Shown one piece after another: positions 1 to 9,402 of a stretch of DNA of 64,000 nucleotides (position 1 is its first letter; each line of letters opens with the position of its first letter). The notes beneath the pieces were generated by a model. That model was given only the letters and a program-made list of their open reading frames with translations, searched no databases and was not told the origin of the DNA. Source of the DNA: Burkholderiales bacterium (lineage in GTDB: Bacteria; Pseudomonadota; Gammaproteobacteria; Burkholderiales; Burkholderiaceae_D); contig JACOUL010000028.1 in the NCBI GenBank assembly GCA_016177875.1, positions 113,873-177,872 of the forward strand, written 5' to 3'. The position numbers were made by a program, and so were the translations under genes.

Positions 1-329
1 AACAGTATCGTCAGGTGAGCACTTTGTTCTCGGTACGCGATAATCGCTTCGTCGATTTTGCGCAGCAGGCAGCGCCGGTTCGGCAAACCGGTCAGTACAT
101 CATGCAAGGCTTGATGCTCAAGACGCAATTCATATTCTTTTCGGCGGGACATGTAGAGCAGGATGAGCAGGCCGGCCGCGATACTGCTGCCGTCGGACCA
201 GCTCAAACGATGATTTACCGCCGCGACGACGACATGCAAGAGAAGGACGGCAAACAGCCCGAGCGACGCCACGCGAAAGAATTCGCTCGCGGTAAACGTT
301 CTGCGGGAAAACAAACGAAGCAACTTCAT
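1..329 (-). CDS. Membrane-anchored GGDEF protein, N-terminal part (runs off the window)
   Basis: The first 109 residues of a gene that continues past the left edge. Seen: a short basic N-terminus, two hydrophobic stretches (about residues 18-37 and 48-60), then the opening of a GGDEF domain with HDVLTGLPNRR at about residues 78-88. The GGDEF signature itself lies outside the window, so activity cannot be judged. The family makes or senses cyclic di-GMP at the inner membrane. The ATG is 11 bases after the purT stop on the same strand, so it is probably cotranscribed with purT. I see no good Shine-Dalgarno sequence, and translation may depend on coupling. Confidence 0.8.
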   Translation of the reverse strand, partial: MKLLRLFSRRTFTASEFFRVASLGLFAVLLLHVVVAAVNHRLSWSDGSSIAAGLLILLYMSRRKEYELRLEHQALHDVLTGLPNRRCLLRKIDEAIIAYREQSAHLTIL

Positions 330-340
330 GAGGGGGATCG

Positions 341-1552
341 CTAATCGATTCTGACCGGTTTCACGCGTTCGGCAGCTTGTTTGGCGATCGTCCTTGCTTC
401 GTCGATGGAATTTGCCGTTGCCAAGGCCACGCCCATGCGGCGGCGGGCGAAGGATTCCGGCTTGCCGAATAGGCGAATGTCCACCCCCGGCAATCGCAGC
501 GCGTCGGCCACACCTTCGAAGGCAATCGCTTTGGCTTCGTGCCGGCCGTAAATAACGGCTGAGGCACCCGGGGATTTCAGCGCAACATTGACCGGCAGGC
601 CAAGGATGGCTTTCGCATGGAGTTCGAATTCGCTTTGCACCTGGCTCGCCATGGTGACCATGCCGGTGTCGTGCGGACGGGGACTGACCTCGGAAAACCA
701 GACCATGTCGTCCTTGACGAACAGCTCGACGCCGAAAATGCCGAGGCCGCCGAGGTTGTCCGTCACAGCCTTGGCAATGTCGCGTGCGCGGGTAAGCGCG
801 GCCGGCGGCATCGGATGCGGTTGCCAGGATTCGACATAGTCGCCGTGTACCTGCACATGGCCGATCGGTTCGCAAAAATGGGTTGCGACCTGGCCGCGCT
901 CGTCGAGAGCACGTACGGTCAATTGCGTGATTTCGTATTCGAAGTCGATGAAGCCTTCGACGATCACGCGGCCGGCATCGACCCGGCTGCCGGCGGCAGC
1001 ATAATTCCAGGCGGCTTCGACTTCTTCTGCGTTGTCGATTTTGGATTGTCCTTTGCCGGAAGAAGACATGACCGGCTTGATCACACAGGGAAATCCGATT
1101 TCCGCGCAAGCGGCTTTCAACTCCCTCAGGCTGTCGGCAAAGCGGTAAGGCGAGGTCGGCAATCTCAGTTCTTCGGCCGCGAGCCGCCGGATGCCTTCGC
1201 GATTCATGGTGAGCCAGGCGGCGCGCGCGGTTGGTATCACTCTGGCCTTGCCGGCCTTTTCCAATTCGACCAAGGTCGGTGTCGCAATCGCCTCGATTTC
1301 CGGCACCACCAAATCCGGCTTTTCTTGCTCGATTAAAGCGGCCAGCGCCGCACCGTCTGCCATGTTGATGACATGGGAACGATGCGCGACTTGGTGGCCG
1401 GGTGCGTTCGGATAACGGTCGACGGCAATCACTTCGACCCCCAAGCGCTGCAGGGAAATGATGACTTCTTTACCTAATTCGCCGGAGCCGAGCAGCATGA
1501 CTTTGACGGCGGACGGTGACAAGGGAGTGCCAAGGCGGTGCGGAATTTTCAT
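341..1552 (-). CDS. purT: Formate-dependent phosphoribosylglycinamide formyltransferase 2
   Basis: PurT uses formate and ATP to formylate glycinamide ribonucleotide in the third step of de novo purine synthesis, in place of the folate-dependent PurN. The 403 residues match the usual family length. An N-terminal Rossmann-like preATP domain starts with [12 protein letters not shown]. The ATP-grasp core follows, with the SSSGKGQSK loop and the metal-binding end segment [13 protein letters not shown]. The C-terminal segment carries a RRRMGVALA stretch. Nothing looks truncated. The next gene on the strand is a GGDEF protein, an uninformative neighbour. Confidence 0.96.
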   Translation of the reverse strand: MKIPHRLGTPLSPSAVKVMLLGSGELGKEVIISLQRLGVEVIAVDRYPNAPGHQVAHRSHVINMADGAALAALIEQEKPDLVVPEIEAIATPTLVELEKAGKARVIPTARAAWLTMNREGIRRLAAEELRLPTSPYRFADSLRELKAACAEIGFPCVIKPVMSSSGKGQSKIDNAEEVEAAWNYAAAGSRVDAGRVIVEGFIDFEYEITQLTVRALDERGQVATHFCEPIGHVQVHGDYVESWQPHPMPPAALTRARDIAKAVTDNLGGLGIFGVELFVKDDMVWFSEVSPRPHDTGMVTMASQVQSEFELHAKAILGLPVNVALKSPGASAVIYGRHEAKAIAFEGVADALRLPGVDIRLFGKPESFARRRMGVALATANSIDEARTIAKQAAERVKPVRID

Positions 1553-1667
1553 TGGGCGATTGCAAGCGGTTCAGTTGAGTGGCCTGACATTACCAAATCC
1601 TGAGGCTTTTGGACAGAGACAAAGGTACTACTCTAATTCGTGTAACCGGCGGTATGAGCGCCGGAAT

Positions 1668-1695
1668 AAAAAAACCGCCGTAGTGCTACCGGCGG
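1668..1695 (-). terminator. Rho-independent terminator of the MHS transporter gene
   Basis: Read on the minus strand, a 6-bp GC stem (CCGCCG with CGGCGG) with a short loop is followed by seven T. It lies 24 bases past the stop of the transporter gene and before purT, separating the two transcripts. Confidence 0.8.
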
Positions 1696-1718
1696 CAAAT
1701 GGGAGAGGAGAAATTTAT

Positions 1719-3395
1719 CTAGTCTTGCGCATAGATGTCGTTGTCCTTGGTTTCGCGGATGAATAGCGAACCGATCACGAAGGTCAGCACCGCCACGCCG
1801 ATCGGATACCAGAGGCCGTAGTAGATATCGCCTTTCTGCGCCACCAGGGCGAAGGAAATGGTCGGCAACAGGCCGCCGAACCAGCCGTTGCCGATGTGAT
1901 ACGGCAGCGACATCGAGGTATAGCGGATACGGGTCGGGAACATTTCAACCAGCATGGCGGCAATCGGACCGTACACCATGGTCACGTAGATCACCAGGAT
2001 GGTCAGCAATGCCAGAACCATCGGCTTGTTGATCTTGGCCGGATCTGCCTTGGCCGGATAGCCGGCTTCTTTGATGGCGCCTGCCAGAGTCTTCTTGAAT
2101 TCGCCTTCCTTCTTTTTGCTGTCGGCGTCGAAGTTCAATCCGTCCGGCGTCAGCTTGGCGTTGAATGAATCGATTTCCTTATTGCCGACCATGATCTTGG
2201 TGACGGTGCCGGCAGGTGCGTCCTTGGTCGAGTAATTCACCGAGTTGGCAGCTAGGTTTTGCTTGGCGATATCGCAAGAGCTGGTGAATTTCTTTTGACC
2301 GGTCGGATTGAACTGGAAGGAGCACTCATTCGGATCCGCAGTGACGACCACAGGAGCGTTCTTCTGTGCCGCTTCGAGTGCCGGATTGGCATAATGCGTG
2401 ATCGCGCCGAAGATCGGGAAGTAGGTCAGCGCGGCGATCAGGCAACCGCCCATGATGATCGGCTTGCGGCCGATCTTATCGGATAGCGAGCCGAATATGA
2501 TAAAGAACGGCGTGCCGATCAAGAGTGACGCGGCGATCAAGATATTGGCGGTAGCGGCATCGACTTTGAGGGTCTGGGTCAGGAAGAACAAGGCATAGAA
2601 CTGACCCGTGTACCACACCACGGCTTGGCCAGCGGTCAAGCCGATCAGCGCCAGGATGACGATCTTCAGGTTCTTCCATTGACCGAAGGATTCGGTGAGC
2701 GGCGCCTTGGAAGTTTTGCCTTCCGCTTTCATGCGGGCGAATGCCGGCGATTCATTCATCGACAAGCGAATCCACACTGAAACGGCAAGCAGGAACACCG
2801 ATACCAGGAAGGGAACGCGCCAGCCCCAGTCGGCAAATGCGGCCTCACCGGCTGCGGTACGGGTGCCGAGAATCACCATCAAGGATAGGAACAGGCCCAA
2901 CGTTGCGGTCGTTTGAATCCAGGCGGTGAAGGCGCCACGTTTTCCGTGCGGTGCGTGCTCGGCAACATAGGTTGCCGCGCCGCCGTATTCGCCGCCCAGC
3001 GCCAAGCCTTGCAGAATCCGCAGCGAGATCAAAATCACCGGAGCGGCTAAGCCGATAGACGCATAGCTCGGCAAGAGGCCGACCACGAAAGTCGACAAGC
3101 CCATGATCAAGATCGTGACCAGGAAGGTGTATTTGCGACCGATCATATCGCCCAGCCGCCCGAACACCAGCGCGCCGAAAGGACGCACGATAAAGCCGGC
3201 GGCAAATGCCAGCAGGGCGAAGATGAAGCCGGTGGTGGGATCGGTGCCCGAGAAGAATTGCTTGGCGATGATCGGGGCGAGCGATCCGTATAGGTAAAAG
3301 TCGTACCATTCAAAAACGGTACCGAGCGAGGACGCGAAAATAACCTTGCGCTCTTCGCCTGTCATGCCGCGTTCAGCAGTCTGTATATTGGCCAT
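1719..3395 (-). CDS. MFS transporter, metabolite:H+ symporter (MHS) family
   Basis: A 558-residue proton-coupled carrier of the ProP/ShiA/KgtP group, in the inner membrane; the substrate is not predictable. Seen: the family opening ASSLGTVFEWYDFYLYG, the loop-2 motif FGRLGDMIGRKYTF, GGEYGGAATYVAE in the fourth helix, and the second-half repeat GSLSDKIGRKP. An insert of roughly 110 polar residues with two Cys, between about residues 330 and 440, separates helices of the C-terminal half and is longer than in ProP. The start at 3395 is preferred because AGGAGA sits six bases upstream; the longer frame from 3446 has no such site. Confidence 0.9.
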   Translation of the reverse strand: MANIQTAERGMTGEERKVIFASSLGTVFEWYDFYLYGSLAPIIAKQFFSGTDPTTGFIFALLAFAAGFIVRPFGALVFGRLGDMIGRKYTFLVTILIMGLSTFVVGLLPSYASIGLAAPVILISLRILQGLALGGEYGGAATYVAEHAPHGKRGAFTAWIQTTATLGLFLSLMVILGTRTAAGEAAFADWGWRVPFLVSVFLLAVSVWIRLSMNESPAFARMKAEGKTSKAPLTESFGQWKNLKIVILALIGLTAGQAVVWYTGQFYALFFLTQTLKVDAATANILIAASLLIGTPFFIIFGSLSDKIGRKPIIMGGCLIAALTYFPIFGAITHYANPALEAAQKNAPVVVTADPNECSFQFNPTGQKKFTSSCDIAKQNLAANSVNYSTKDAPAGTVTKIMVGNKEIDSFNAKLTPDGLNFDADSKKKEGEFKKTLAGAIKEAGYPAKADPAKINKPMVLALLTILVIYVTMVYGPIAAMLVEMFPTRIRYTSMSLPYHIGNGWFGGLLPTISFALVAQKGDIYYGLWYPIGVAVLTFVIGSLFIRETKDNDIYAQD

Positions 3396-3561
3396 GAGTG
3401 TCTCCTGAAAGGATTGATATGGGTCTACAAAAAAATGGTTGTTCACTTTTTTGCATGGCCAGAGTGTGCGATTTCAAACTTACGCAATGCTTGCTAAAAA
3501 CTTACAGAACCTTACAGTGCGCGTGCTATGCTGCGGCCCTCAATCTTTGCGGAAAATCGGT

Positions 3562-3990
3562 ATGACGGACGGCGAAAATTTTCCTTTGGAAATCCCCTTT
3601 CTGAGAGAGTTGGGCGTTGAGTTATTAGAGATGGATGCAGGCGAAGCGCAACTCGCCTTAACTTTAGAACCGCGCCATTTAAATAGTTGGGAAGTCGCGC
3701 ATGGCGGCGTAACGATGACCTTGTTGGATGCGGCGATGTCTTTGGCCGGCCGCTCTTTGCATCCCGACGCGAAGGCCGGCGTAACGGTGGAAATGAAGAC
3801 GAGTTTTTTGCAAGCCGGCGGCGAAGCCGGCAGCCGCCTGATCGTCAGGGGAAAAGCTTTTCACCGTTCCACCACCATGTGTTTTTGCGAAGCGGAGGCG
3901 AAAAACGGCGATCAATTGGTAGCCAAAGCAATGGGTACATTTAAATATTTGAAGCGGCTTGATATCAAGCGCAAGGCCGGCGGCAAATGA
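3562..3990 (+). CDS. PaaI-type hotdog-fold thioesterase
   Basis: A 142-residue single hotdog domain. The core LNSWEVAHGGVTMTLLDAAMSLAGRS has the HGG turn and following helix of PaaI-type acyl-CoA thioesterases, which hydrolyse short or aromatic acyl-CoAs. The C-terminal strands include GKAFHRSTTMCFCEAEA. The open frame extends upstream to 3439, but that extension has no hotdog similarity; MTDGENFP at 3562 begins where the fold begins. The stop overlaps the start of the GNAT gene by four bases (ATGA), so the two are translationally coupled. The natural substrate is unknown. Confidence 0.85.
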   Translation: MTDGENFPLEIPFLRELGVELLEMDAGEAQLALTLEPRHLNSWEVAHGGVTMTLLDAAMSLAGRSLHPDAKAGVTVEMKTSFLQAGGEAGSRLIVRGKAFHRSTTMCFCEAEAKNGDQLVAKAMGTFKYLKRLDIKRKAGGK

Positions 3991-4412
3991 ACTATCAGGT
4001 TGTGCTCGGCGATTGGGCCGCCATGGCGGCTGACGCGCGGCCATTGCGCGAGGAAGTATTTATTATCGAACAGCAGGTGCCGGTCGAGCTGGAGTGGGAT
4101 GAATTCGACGAATCATCTGTGCACGCACTTTTCTATGATGAAAACGGCGTGGCGCTGGGCACCGGAAGGCTTTTGCCGGATGGGCATATCGGCCGCATGG
4201 CGGTGAGGAAAGCAGCGCGCGGGAATGGGATCGGCAGCGCGATTCTTACCGCACTCATGAATGCAGCGCGTGTCCGCGGCAACGTAGAAGTTGTACTGAA
4301 TGCGCAAGTGCACGCCGAATCGTTTTATGCGCGTTTTGGCTTCGTGCGGGAAGGAGACGTTTTTTCGGATGCCGGCATTCCGCACATCCGCATGCGTCAC
4401 CTGTTCGAATAA
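3987..4412 (+). CDS. GNAT family N-acetyltransferase
   Basis: 141 residues with a single GNAT fold. The acetyl-CoA pyrophosphate-binding loop is RKAARGNGIGSAIL (about residues 72-85), a good R/Q-x-x-G-x-G/A match. The C-terminal ESFYARFGFVREGDVF is the family's motif B region, and IPHIRMRH ends the fold as in the ElaA-like acyltransferases. It overlaps the thioesterase gene by four bases. The acceptor substrate is unknown; small molecules, peptides and protein N-termini are all possible. Confidence 0.87.
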   Translation: MNYQVVLGDWAAMAADARPLREEVFIIEQQVPVELEWDEFDESSVHALFYDENGVALGTGRLLPDGHIGRMAVRKAARGNGIGSAILTALMNAARVRGNVEVVLNAQVHAESFYARFGFVREGDVFSDAGIPHIRMRHLFE

Positions 4413-4419
4413 AGAAAAA

Positions 4420-5145
4420 TTATTTAACCGGCCGTTCGTAGAGTTCGGCGCTGTGGTCGGTGCTCAGTTTGACCACGGTCGAGGTGCGTGTGCCGTAGGT
4501 AGGTGATTCTATGCATACCGCCGACAGAATTCTTTCCAATTCAAGACTGACGCCGGTTTTGGGCAGCCGGCAATCGGTCGCGTGCGTGGTGTCCGACAGC
4601 ATTTCAAAGAACGCGTCTTCCGGCGCGCATTGGCAGAGCAGGCTGGCAAACTGCGCCTTGGTCCGCACCACCTTGGGCCAGCAGCAATCCAGGCTGGCGT
4701 TCGACAAGCCATAGAGACCAGGCGCCAGCGGTTTGCCGTTGCGCGCATCGTCGCTCGCCTTGTTCGAATACCAAATCAAATGCTCGGTATCGCCGATCAG
4801 CAAATTGAATCCGTTGTAGCGCGATCCGATTTCACGCACTTGCTCGACGTATTCTTGCGCGCTGAGTTTTTCGGCCAGGTAGTTCGCCACCAGCATGCCG
4901 CGCGAGGGGGCATTGGTTTTGACGTCGGCCGGGTTGCGGATATTGGTGATGGCGGCAAAGCGGCCGTCGCGCGTGATCCCCATCCAGGTGCCGCCGCCTT
5001 GCAAGTCGCGTCCTGCATAGACATCCGGATAATCTTCCCACCAATGCGCAGGCTGCGCCGGCCGGTCATAGTATTCGTCACGATTGCCCGCAGCGATCAG
5101 CGGCATATTCGGAATGACTTGCCAGGCAAAGACTATCAGGCACAT
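4420..5145 (-). CDS. NRDE (TANGO2-like) family protein
   Basis: 241 residues opening with MCLIVFAWQ and the name-giving AAGNRDEYYDRP motif at about residues 19-30, followed by GRDLQGGGTWMGIT and FAAITNIRNP, all diagnostic of the NRDE family (DUF833/TANGO2). Cys2 could act as an N-terminal nucleophile after Met removal, as the fold is related to Ntn hydrolases, but no bacterial reaction is established that I can cite. It overlaps the upstream DUF4936 gene by ten bases on the same strand and converges on the GNAT gene. Confidence 0.9.
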   Translation of the reverse strand: MCLIVFAWQVIPNMPLIAAGNRDEYYDRPAQPAHWWEDYPDVYAGRDLQGGGTWMGITRDGRFAAITNIRNPADVKTNAPSRGMLVANYLAEKLSAQEYVEQVREIGSRYNGFNLLIGDTEHLIWYSNKASDDARNGKPLAPGLYGLSNASLDCCWPKVVRTKAQFASLLCQCAPEDAFFEMLSDTTHATDCRLPKTGVSLELERILSAVCIESPTYGTRTSTVVKLSTDHSAELYERPVK

Positions 5146-5429
5146 GGGGTACTCGTTGCGTCAATAAATACTTCCGTGTGGCGCTCGCCGTCGATCAGGG
5201 CTTGCACGCCGCTTGCGACCACTTCATGCGCTAGTATCGCATCAAATCCGCTTGGGACGCTGTTGTAGATTTCCATCCAGGTGTGCTGATTGTTTTGCGC
5301 TTGCGGGCGGCGTTTGAGTTCGGCGACGATGCCATGACGTTTGGATAAGTTCGCTTGCATGCTTGTTACTCGTTTTAGCAGCTCAGGCTCGCGATCGCAC
5401 GCGGCACGGTAATAGATATACAAGTTCAT
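5136..5429 (-). CDS. DUF4936 family protein
   Basis: A 97-residue protein opening MNLYIYYRA with a compact alpha/beta ferredoxin-like pattern; this short protein type is common in Burkholderiales next to ygfZ and NRDE genes. Visible features are WMEIYNSVP and a short C-terminus with one Cys. Its stop overlaps the NRDE start and it begins eight bases after the ygfZ stop, so ygfZ-DUF4936-NRDE reads as one leftward operon. Function unknown. Confidence 0.8.
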   Translation of the reverse strand: MNLYIYYRAACDREPELLKRVTSMQANLSKRHGIVAELKRRPQAQNNQHTWMEIYNSVPSGFDAILAHEVVASGVQALIDGERHTEVFIDATSTPCA

Positions 5430-5437
5430 TTATCGGG

Positions 5438-6469
5438 TCAACCGGCGTCGGGCAAGTCGTAGGGCAAGACTTGCATCGCGAGCGTCGGACCGCTTACCGA
5501 TCCGAGATGGATGGGACTGCCGAGTTCCGCGGTTTTCAGTTCGACCAGAACGGCGGATCGCCGGCCCGTTCGCGCGGCGTTGACGATCATGCCGCAGGGC
5601 TGTTCCGGATCGGCCTCGGAAAACACCTCCATACCCGCCGTCGCGTCGCCATCGATCAAGGCGGGCATCATGCGGCGCTTCAGTTTGCCCAGATATTGGC
5701 TGCGGGCGACGATTTCCTGGCCGGGATAGCAACCTTTTTTGAAATTGACGCCGCCCACGACTTCGAAGTTAATCATTTGCGGCACGAATTTATCCTGCGT
5801 TTCCAAAACAATCTGCGGAAGCGCAGCTTGAATATCGGTCAGTCGCCATGCGCTTGTGCCGAGCGCCTTTAGCTTCGCTGTCAGAGACGGCCAAGCCGCA
5901 ATTGCACGCTCGGCTGAGGCGATCCACACATACCGCGGCAGGCCGGCCGCATCGGCGACACGAATCAGCGTTCCGCCTTCCGCCTCGATTTTGGCGTACG
6001 GTGCGCCGGGCAAATCGGCGAAATGCGCTTTTAATGCATCCGCGGCGAGGCTGCCGCCAATTCCGAGCAAAGCGGAATCGCCGGTAATATCGGCGACGTT
6101 GACTTTGGCGCGCAGGACGTACATTTGCAAGCGTTTTTGGATTGCCGGGAGGATTTGGCGCGGCATCAGAAGCACGATGGCGTCCGCGTTTTTCCACATC
6201 AAAAACGTCGCTAACAGTCGGCCCTTCGGTGTGCAATAACCTGCAAGCCGCGCTTCTTCCGCGCCTAAATGTTCTACATCGTTGGTCAGCTGATTGTGCA
6301 GAAAATGGGCGGCATCTTCGCCGGTAAAAGCGATCAAGCCCAAATCGGTTAAGGGCACAACGAATCCTTCGGGCATTGCCGCAGGATCGGAAGAAGCCAA
6401 CTCGGTTTGGGAGGTCGCTTCATCGATGCGCGCGCCTTGATCGGCGAAGAATTGCAGCCATTTATCCAT
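5438..6469 (-). CDS. ygfZ: Folate-binding protein YgfZ (GcvT-like), Fe-S cluster maintenance
   Basis: YgfZ is a tetrahydrofolate-binding GcvT relative that helps maintain or assemble some iron-sulfur enzymes. The family signature K-G-C-Y-x-G-Q-E appears as KKGCYPGQEIVARSQYLGK in the second half, with the essential Cys. N-terminal FTGEDAAHFLHNQLTNDV matches the folate-binding fold. The start at 6469 (MDKWLQFFADQG) gives 343 residues, close to the usual length; the longer frame to 6541 adds a non-conserved hydrophobic stretch. It is divergent from mltG, a common Burkholderiales arrangement. Confidence 0.93.
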   Translation of the reverse strand: MDKWLQFFADQGARIDEATSQTELASSDPAAMPEGFVVPLTDLGLIAFTGEDAAHFLHNQLTNDVEHLGAEEARLAGYCTPKGRLLATFLMWKNADAIVLLMPRQILPAIQKRLQMYVLRAKVNVADITGDSALLGIGGSLAADALKAHFADLPGAPYAKIEAEGGTLIRVADAAGLPRYVWIASAERAIAAWPSLTAKLKALGTSAWRLTDIQAALPQIVLETQDKFVPQMINFEVVGGVNFKKGCYPGQEIVARSQYLGKLKRRMMPALIDGDATAGMEVFSEADPEQPCGMIVNAARTGRRSAVLVELKTAELGSPIHLGSVSGPTLAMQVLPYDLPDAG

Positions 6470-6587
6470 GGAAAATAAGAAATTAATCAGCCAAGCGATT
6501 ATCATTAGCACCCTGTCCCGACGGGACGGCGCAACGCGCAAATTATAGATGCGGTAAAAAAATCGCGTCGGTTACTGCCAAATCACC

Positions 6588-7577
6588 ATGAAGTTAATCG
6601 GGAATCTTATTGCAGGCGTTATTGTTTTGGCAGTCATTGCCATTGGCGGCTTGGCCTATTGGGCCAAACAGCCGATTCTTGAAGCCGGTCAGCCCCCCAT
6701 TGCCTTTAGCATTGAAGCAGGTGCCGGCGGCCGCGTGTTGGCAAAGCAAATTGCCAAGGCGGGGGTGCCGATCAACCCGGACTTATTCGGGCTATTGGCG
6801 CGTGCTGTCGGCAAGTCGGGCAAGATGAAAGCCGGCAGCTACGAGCTCAAGCCCGGCACGACGCCATTAAAGCTGGTCGACCAATTGGTGCGCGGCGAAT
6901 TTGCCCAGGAATCGTTGGCGATTATTGAAGGCTGGACCTTTCGCCAGATGCGCGAAGCCATTGCTCAACATCCAGGGCTCAAGCATGACACGGTAGACAT
7001 GTCGGAGCGAGAATTGCTGGAAAAGGCGGCGCCTGGATTCAAGATTGCCGAAGGTTTGTTTTTCCCCGACACCTATATGTTCGCCAAAGGTTCAAGCGAG
7101 TTACAGGTATATAAACAAGCGCATACCGCTCTGATCAGGCGCTTAAATGAGGCGTGGGCAAAGCGCGATATGTCGTTGCCGTATAAGACACCCTATGATG
7201 CCTTGATCATGGCATCGATCGTGGAAAAGGAAACAGGGAGAAGGGCTGAGCGCAGCATGATTGCCGGGGTATTCGTTAATCGCCTAAAGCAAGGCATGCT
7301 TTTGCAAACCGATCCGACCGTCATTTATGGCATGGGCGGCAAGTACAATGGCAATATTCGCAAGCGCGACTTAGAGGCCGACACGCCGTACAACACCTAT
7401 ACTCGTGCCGGCTTGCCGCCGACGCCGATCGCTTTGCCCGGCGCGGCTTCGCTGGAAGCCGCGTTAAATCCCTTGAAAACGGATGCCTTGTATTTTGTGT
7501 CGCGTGGGGATGGGAGTAGCCATTTTTCCAACAATCTGACCGACCACAATCGGGCGGTGAACAAATACCAGAGATAG
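6588..7577 (+). CDS. mltG: Endolytic murein transglycosylase MltG (YceG)
   Basis: MltG cleaves nascent glycan strands at the inner membrane and sets their length. The 329 residues match the family. Seen: one N-terminal transmembrane segment (about 7-25), a LysM-like region at about 40-105, then the YceG catalytic domain with [10 protein letters not shown] and ASIVEKETG; the Glu at about residue 213 in VEKET corresponds to the catalytic Glu. [27 protein letters not shown] and the C-terminal [18 protein letters not shown] are family signatures. It is two bases ahead of tmk in a conserved operon. Confidence 0.96.
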   Translation: MKLIGNLIAGVIVLAVIAIGGLAYWAKQPILEAGQPPIAFSIEAGAGGRVLAKQIAKAGVPINPDLFGLLARAVGKSGKMKAGSYELKPGTTPLKLVDQLVRGEFAQESLAIIEGWTFRQMREAIAQHPGLKHDTVDMSERELLEKAAPGFKIAEGLFFPDTYMFAKGSSELQVYKQAHTALIRRLNEAWAKRDMSLPYKTPYDALIMASIVEKETGRRAERSMIAGVFVNRLKQGMLLQTDPTVIYGMGGKYNGNIRKRDLEADTPYNTYTRAGLPPTPIALPGAASLEAALNPLKTDALYFVSRGDGSSHFSNNLTDHNRAVNKYQR

Positions 7578-7579
7578 TC

Positions 7580-8185
7580 ATGCGCGGCAAATTCATTACC
7601 TTCGAAGGCATCGATGGTGCCGGCAAATCGACCCATCTTGGACATGTGGCGGAATTGCTTGCCCGCCGCGGGATCAAGGTGGTGGTTACCCGCGAGCCGG
7701 GCGGTACGGCGCTCGGCGAAAAACTGCGCGATCTGCTTTTGCATGAAAAAATGCACCTCGAAACCGAGGCGCTTCTGATGTTCGGCGCACGCCGCGAGCA
7801 TTTGGCGCAGGTCATCGAGCCGGCTCTTGCGCGGGGTGATTGGGTGATTTCCGATCGCTTTACCGACGCCACTTTTGCCTACCAAGGCGGTGGCAGAAAA
7901 TTGTCGCTTGATAAATTGGCTGCCTTGGAACAATGGGTCCATCCGCATCTCCAGCCGGATTTGACCTTGCTGTTCGATGTGCCTTTGGAGGTGGCGCGTG
8001 CACGACTCGATGCGGCACGCGAGCCGGATAAATTTGAGCAGGAGAAAGCGGATTTTTTTGCGGCGACGCGGGCCGTTTATTTGCAAAGAGCGGCGCAATT
8101 TCCCGAACGATTTCGGGTTATCGACTCGACCCAGTCGATTGATTATATTCGCAAATCACTTGAGAAATTGATTGTAACTATTTGA
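7580..8185 (+). CDS. tmk: Thymidylate kinase
   Basis: Phosphorylates dTMP to dTDP for DNA synthesis. 201 residues, standard length. The P-loop is [10 protein letters not shown] (residues 9-18); the dTMP-binding TREPGGT segment and the [15 protein letters not shown] region with the DR motif are intact. The lid segment with EPDKFEQEK resembles the family. It starts two bases after mltG and is followed by holB, the usual mltG-tmk-holB order. Confidence 0.97.
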   Translation: MRGKFITFEGIDGAGKSTHLGHVAELLARRGIKVVVTREPGGTALGEKLRDLLLHEKMHLETEALLMFGARREHLAQVIEPALARGDWVISDRFTDATFAYQGGGRKLSLDKLAALEQWVHPHLQPDLTLLFDVPLEVARARLDAAREPDKFEQEKADFFAATRAVYLQRAAQFPERFRVIDSTQSIDYIRKSLEKLIVTI

Positions 8186-8252
8186 ATTAAAAGATTTTAT
8201 CTTAAATTCTCATGTTTATGATTAAGAAGGCTCTGTAAGCAATTGAAATTAA

Positions 8253-9284
8253 ATGAGTAATCCTCTTTTTTCTTGGCAAAATCAGGCTTGGCGCCAGTTG
8301 CAACAGATGCGCGATCGCCTGCCGCACGCGATCCTGTTGCATGGGCCGACCGGCATCGGCAAGACCGTGTTCGCCGAAGCTTTTGCGCAATCGCTTTTGT
8401 GTGAAACCCCCACGGCTGAGGGCTACGCCTGCGGCAGTTGTTCATCGTGCGGCTGGTTTGTCCAGTACGGACATCCCGATTACCGCCGGTTGCGGCCCGA
8501 GGTTCTCGAAGAAAGCGATGCGGACGGAGAAGGTGAAGCGGAGGAGGGGGAGCGGAAAGCGGGCAAGTCCGCCAAGGCGCCATCCAAGGATATTCGCATC
8601 GACCAAGTGCGTGCTCTCGCCGATTTCATGAATGTATCGACGCATCGGCAGGGCAAGCGGGTCATCATGCTGTATCCGGCGGAAGCCTTGAATGCCGCAG
8701 CCGCCAACGCTTTGCTGAAAACATTGGAAGAACCGCCGCCGAATACGGTGTTTTTGCTAATTTCCAACAGCTTGGACCGCTTGCTGCCGACCATCCTGTC
8801 GCGTTGCCGCAAATTTGCCTTGGCGATGCCGCCATGGGAAGACGCTCTTGCCTGGCTGAAGGCGCAAGGCGTTGCCGATGCGGATGTATGGTTGGCGGAA
8901 CAAGGCGGTGCGCCTTTGGCGGCGCAGGAAACGGCTCAGTCCGAATCCCGTGAAGCCATGGATGAATTCCTGCGTCAACTGGCCAAGCCAGGCGTCGAAG
9001 GTGCGCTCAGAACGGCGGAGCGTCTGCAAAAAACGCCCGCAGTGCAGCAAGTCGAATGGTTGCAGCGTTGGCTGTACGACTTGTTTTCTGTAAAGCTTTG
9101 CGGAAAAATCCGGTATTATCCTCGATATAAGAACGAGCTTGCTTCGCTGAGCACGCGAGTGGATGTCGATCGTTTAATGTCCGCTTTAAAATCGGCCAAC
9201 GAACGCCGCGCGATTGCCGAACATCCTTTGTCGGCGAAATTGTTCATCGAAGACATGCTGTTGGATTACACGAAAATGTACTGA
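8253..9284 (+). CDS. holB: DNA polymerase III delta-prime subunit
   Basis: Delta-prime is the stator of the clamp loader that places the beta clamp on DNA. 343 residues. P-loop-like GPTGIGKT lies at residues 31-38, zinc-binding Cys at 50, 60, 63 and 66 (ACGSCSSC), NALLKTLEEPP is the Walker B/sensor region, and the SRC motif appears as ILSRCRKF. An acidic insert (EESDADGEGEAEEGE, near residues 87-101) after the zinc module is unusual and probably a flexible loop. The 67-base gap after tmk is AT-rich. Confidence 0.95.
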   Translation: MSNPLFSWQNQAWRQLQQMRDRLPHAILLHGPTGIGKTVFAEAFAQSLLCETPTAEGYACGSCSSCGWFVQYGHPDYRRLRPEVLEESDADGEGEAEEGERKAGKSAKAPSKDIRIDQVRALADFMNVSTHRQGKRVIMLYPAEALNAAAANALLKTLEEPPPNTVFLLISNSLDRLLPTILSRCRKFALAMPPWEDALAWLKAQGVADADVWLAEQGGAPLAAQETAQSESREAMDEFLRQLAKPGVEGALRTAERLQKTPAVQQVEWLQRWLYDLFSVKLCGKIRYYPRYKNELASLSTRVDVDRLMSALKSANERRAIAEHPLSAKLFIEDMLLDYTKMY

Positions 9285-9308
9285 TTGCGGGAAAGAATTT
9301 TTTACATC

Positions 9309-9374
9309 GGGGACAGAGTTGAGCAACGCGGTACTCTGTCCTCGACGAATTAAGCTGAGCGGCACTCTGTCCCC
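9309..9374. repeat. REP-like inverted repeat element (GGGGACAGAGT family)
   Basis: An 11-base arm GGGGACAGAGT (9309-9319) is perfectly inverted at 9364-9374, and a further partial arm ACTCTGTCC lies at 9333-9341. The outer pair or the first and middle arms can each form a hairpin. It sits between holB and pilZ. Such GGGGACAGAGT palindromes resemble the REP/BIME sequences mobilised by REP-associated (Y1/RAYT) transposases; no such transposase is in this window. Confidence 0.7.
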
Positions 9375-9402
9375 AACATTATAGAAAGAAGAGAAGAAGA
9401 CC

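Noticed and set aside
15..344. Plus-strand frame at the left edge
   Set aside because: The minus strand encodes a convincing GGDEF protein start; this frame is its shadow.
6511..6527. GTCCCG-A-CGGGAC hairpin between ygfZ and mltG
   Set aside because: The stem is short, has no loop or T-run, and lies between divergent starts; not a terminator.
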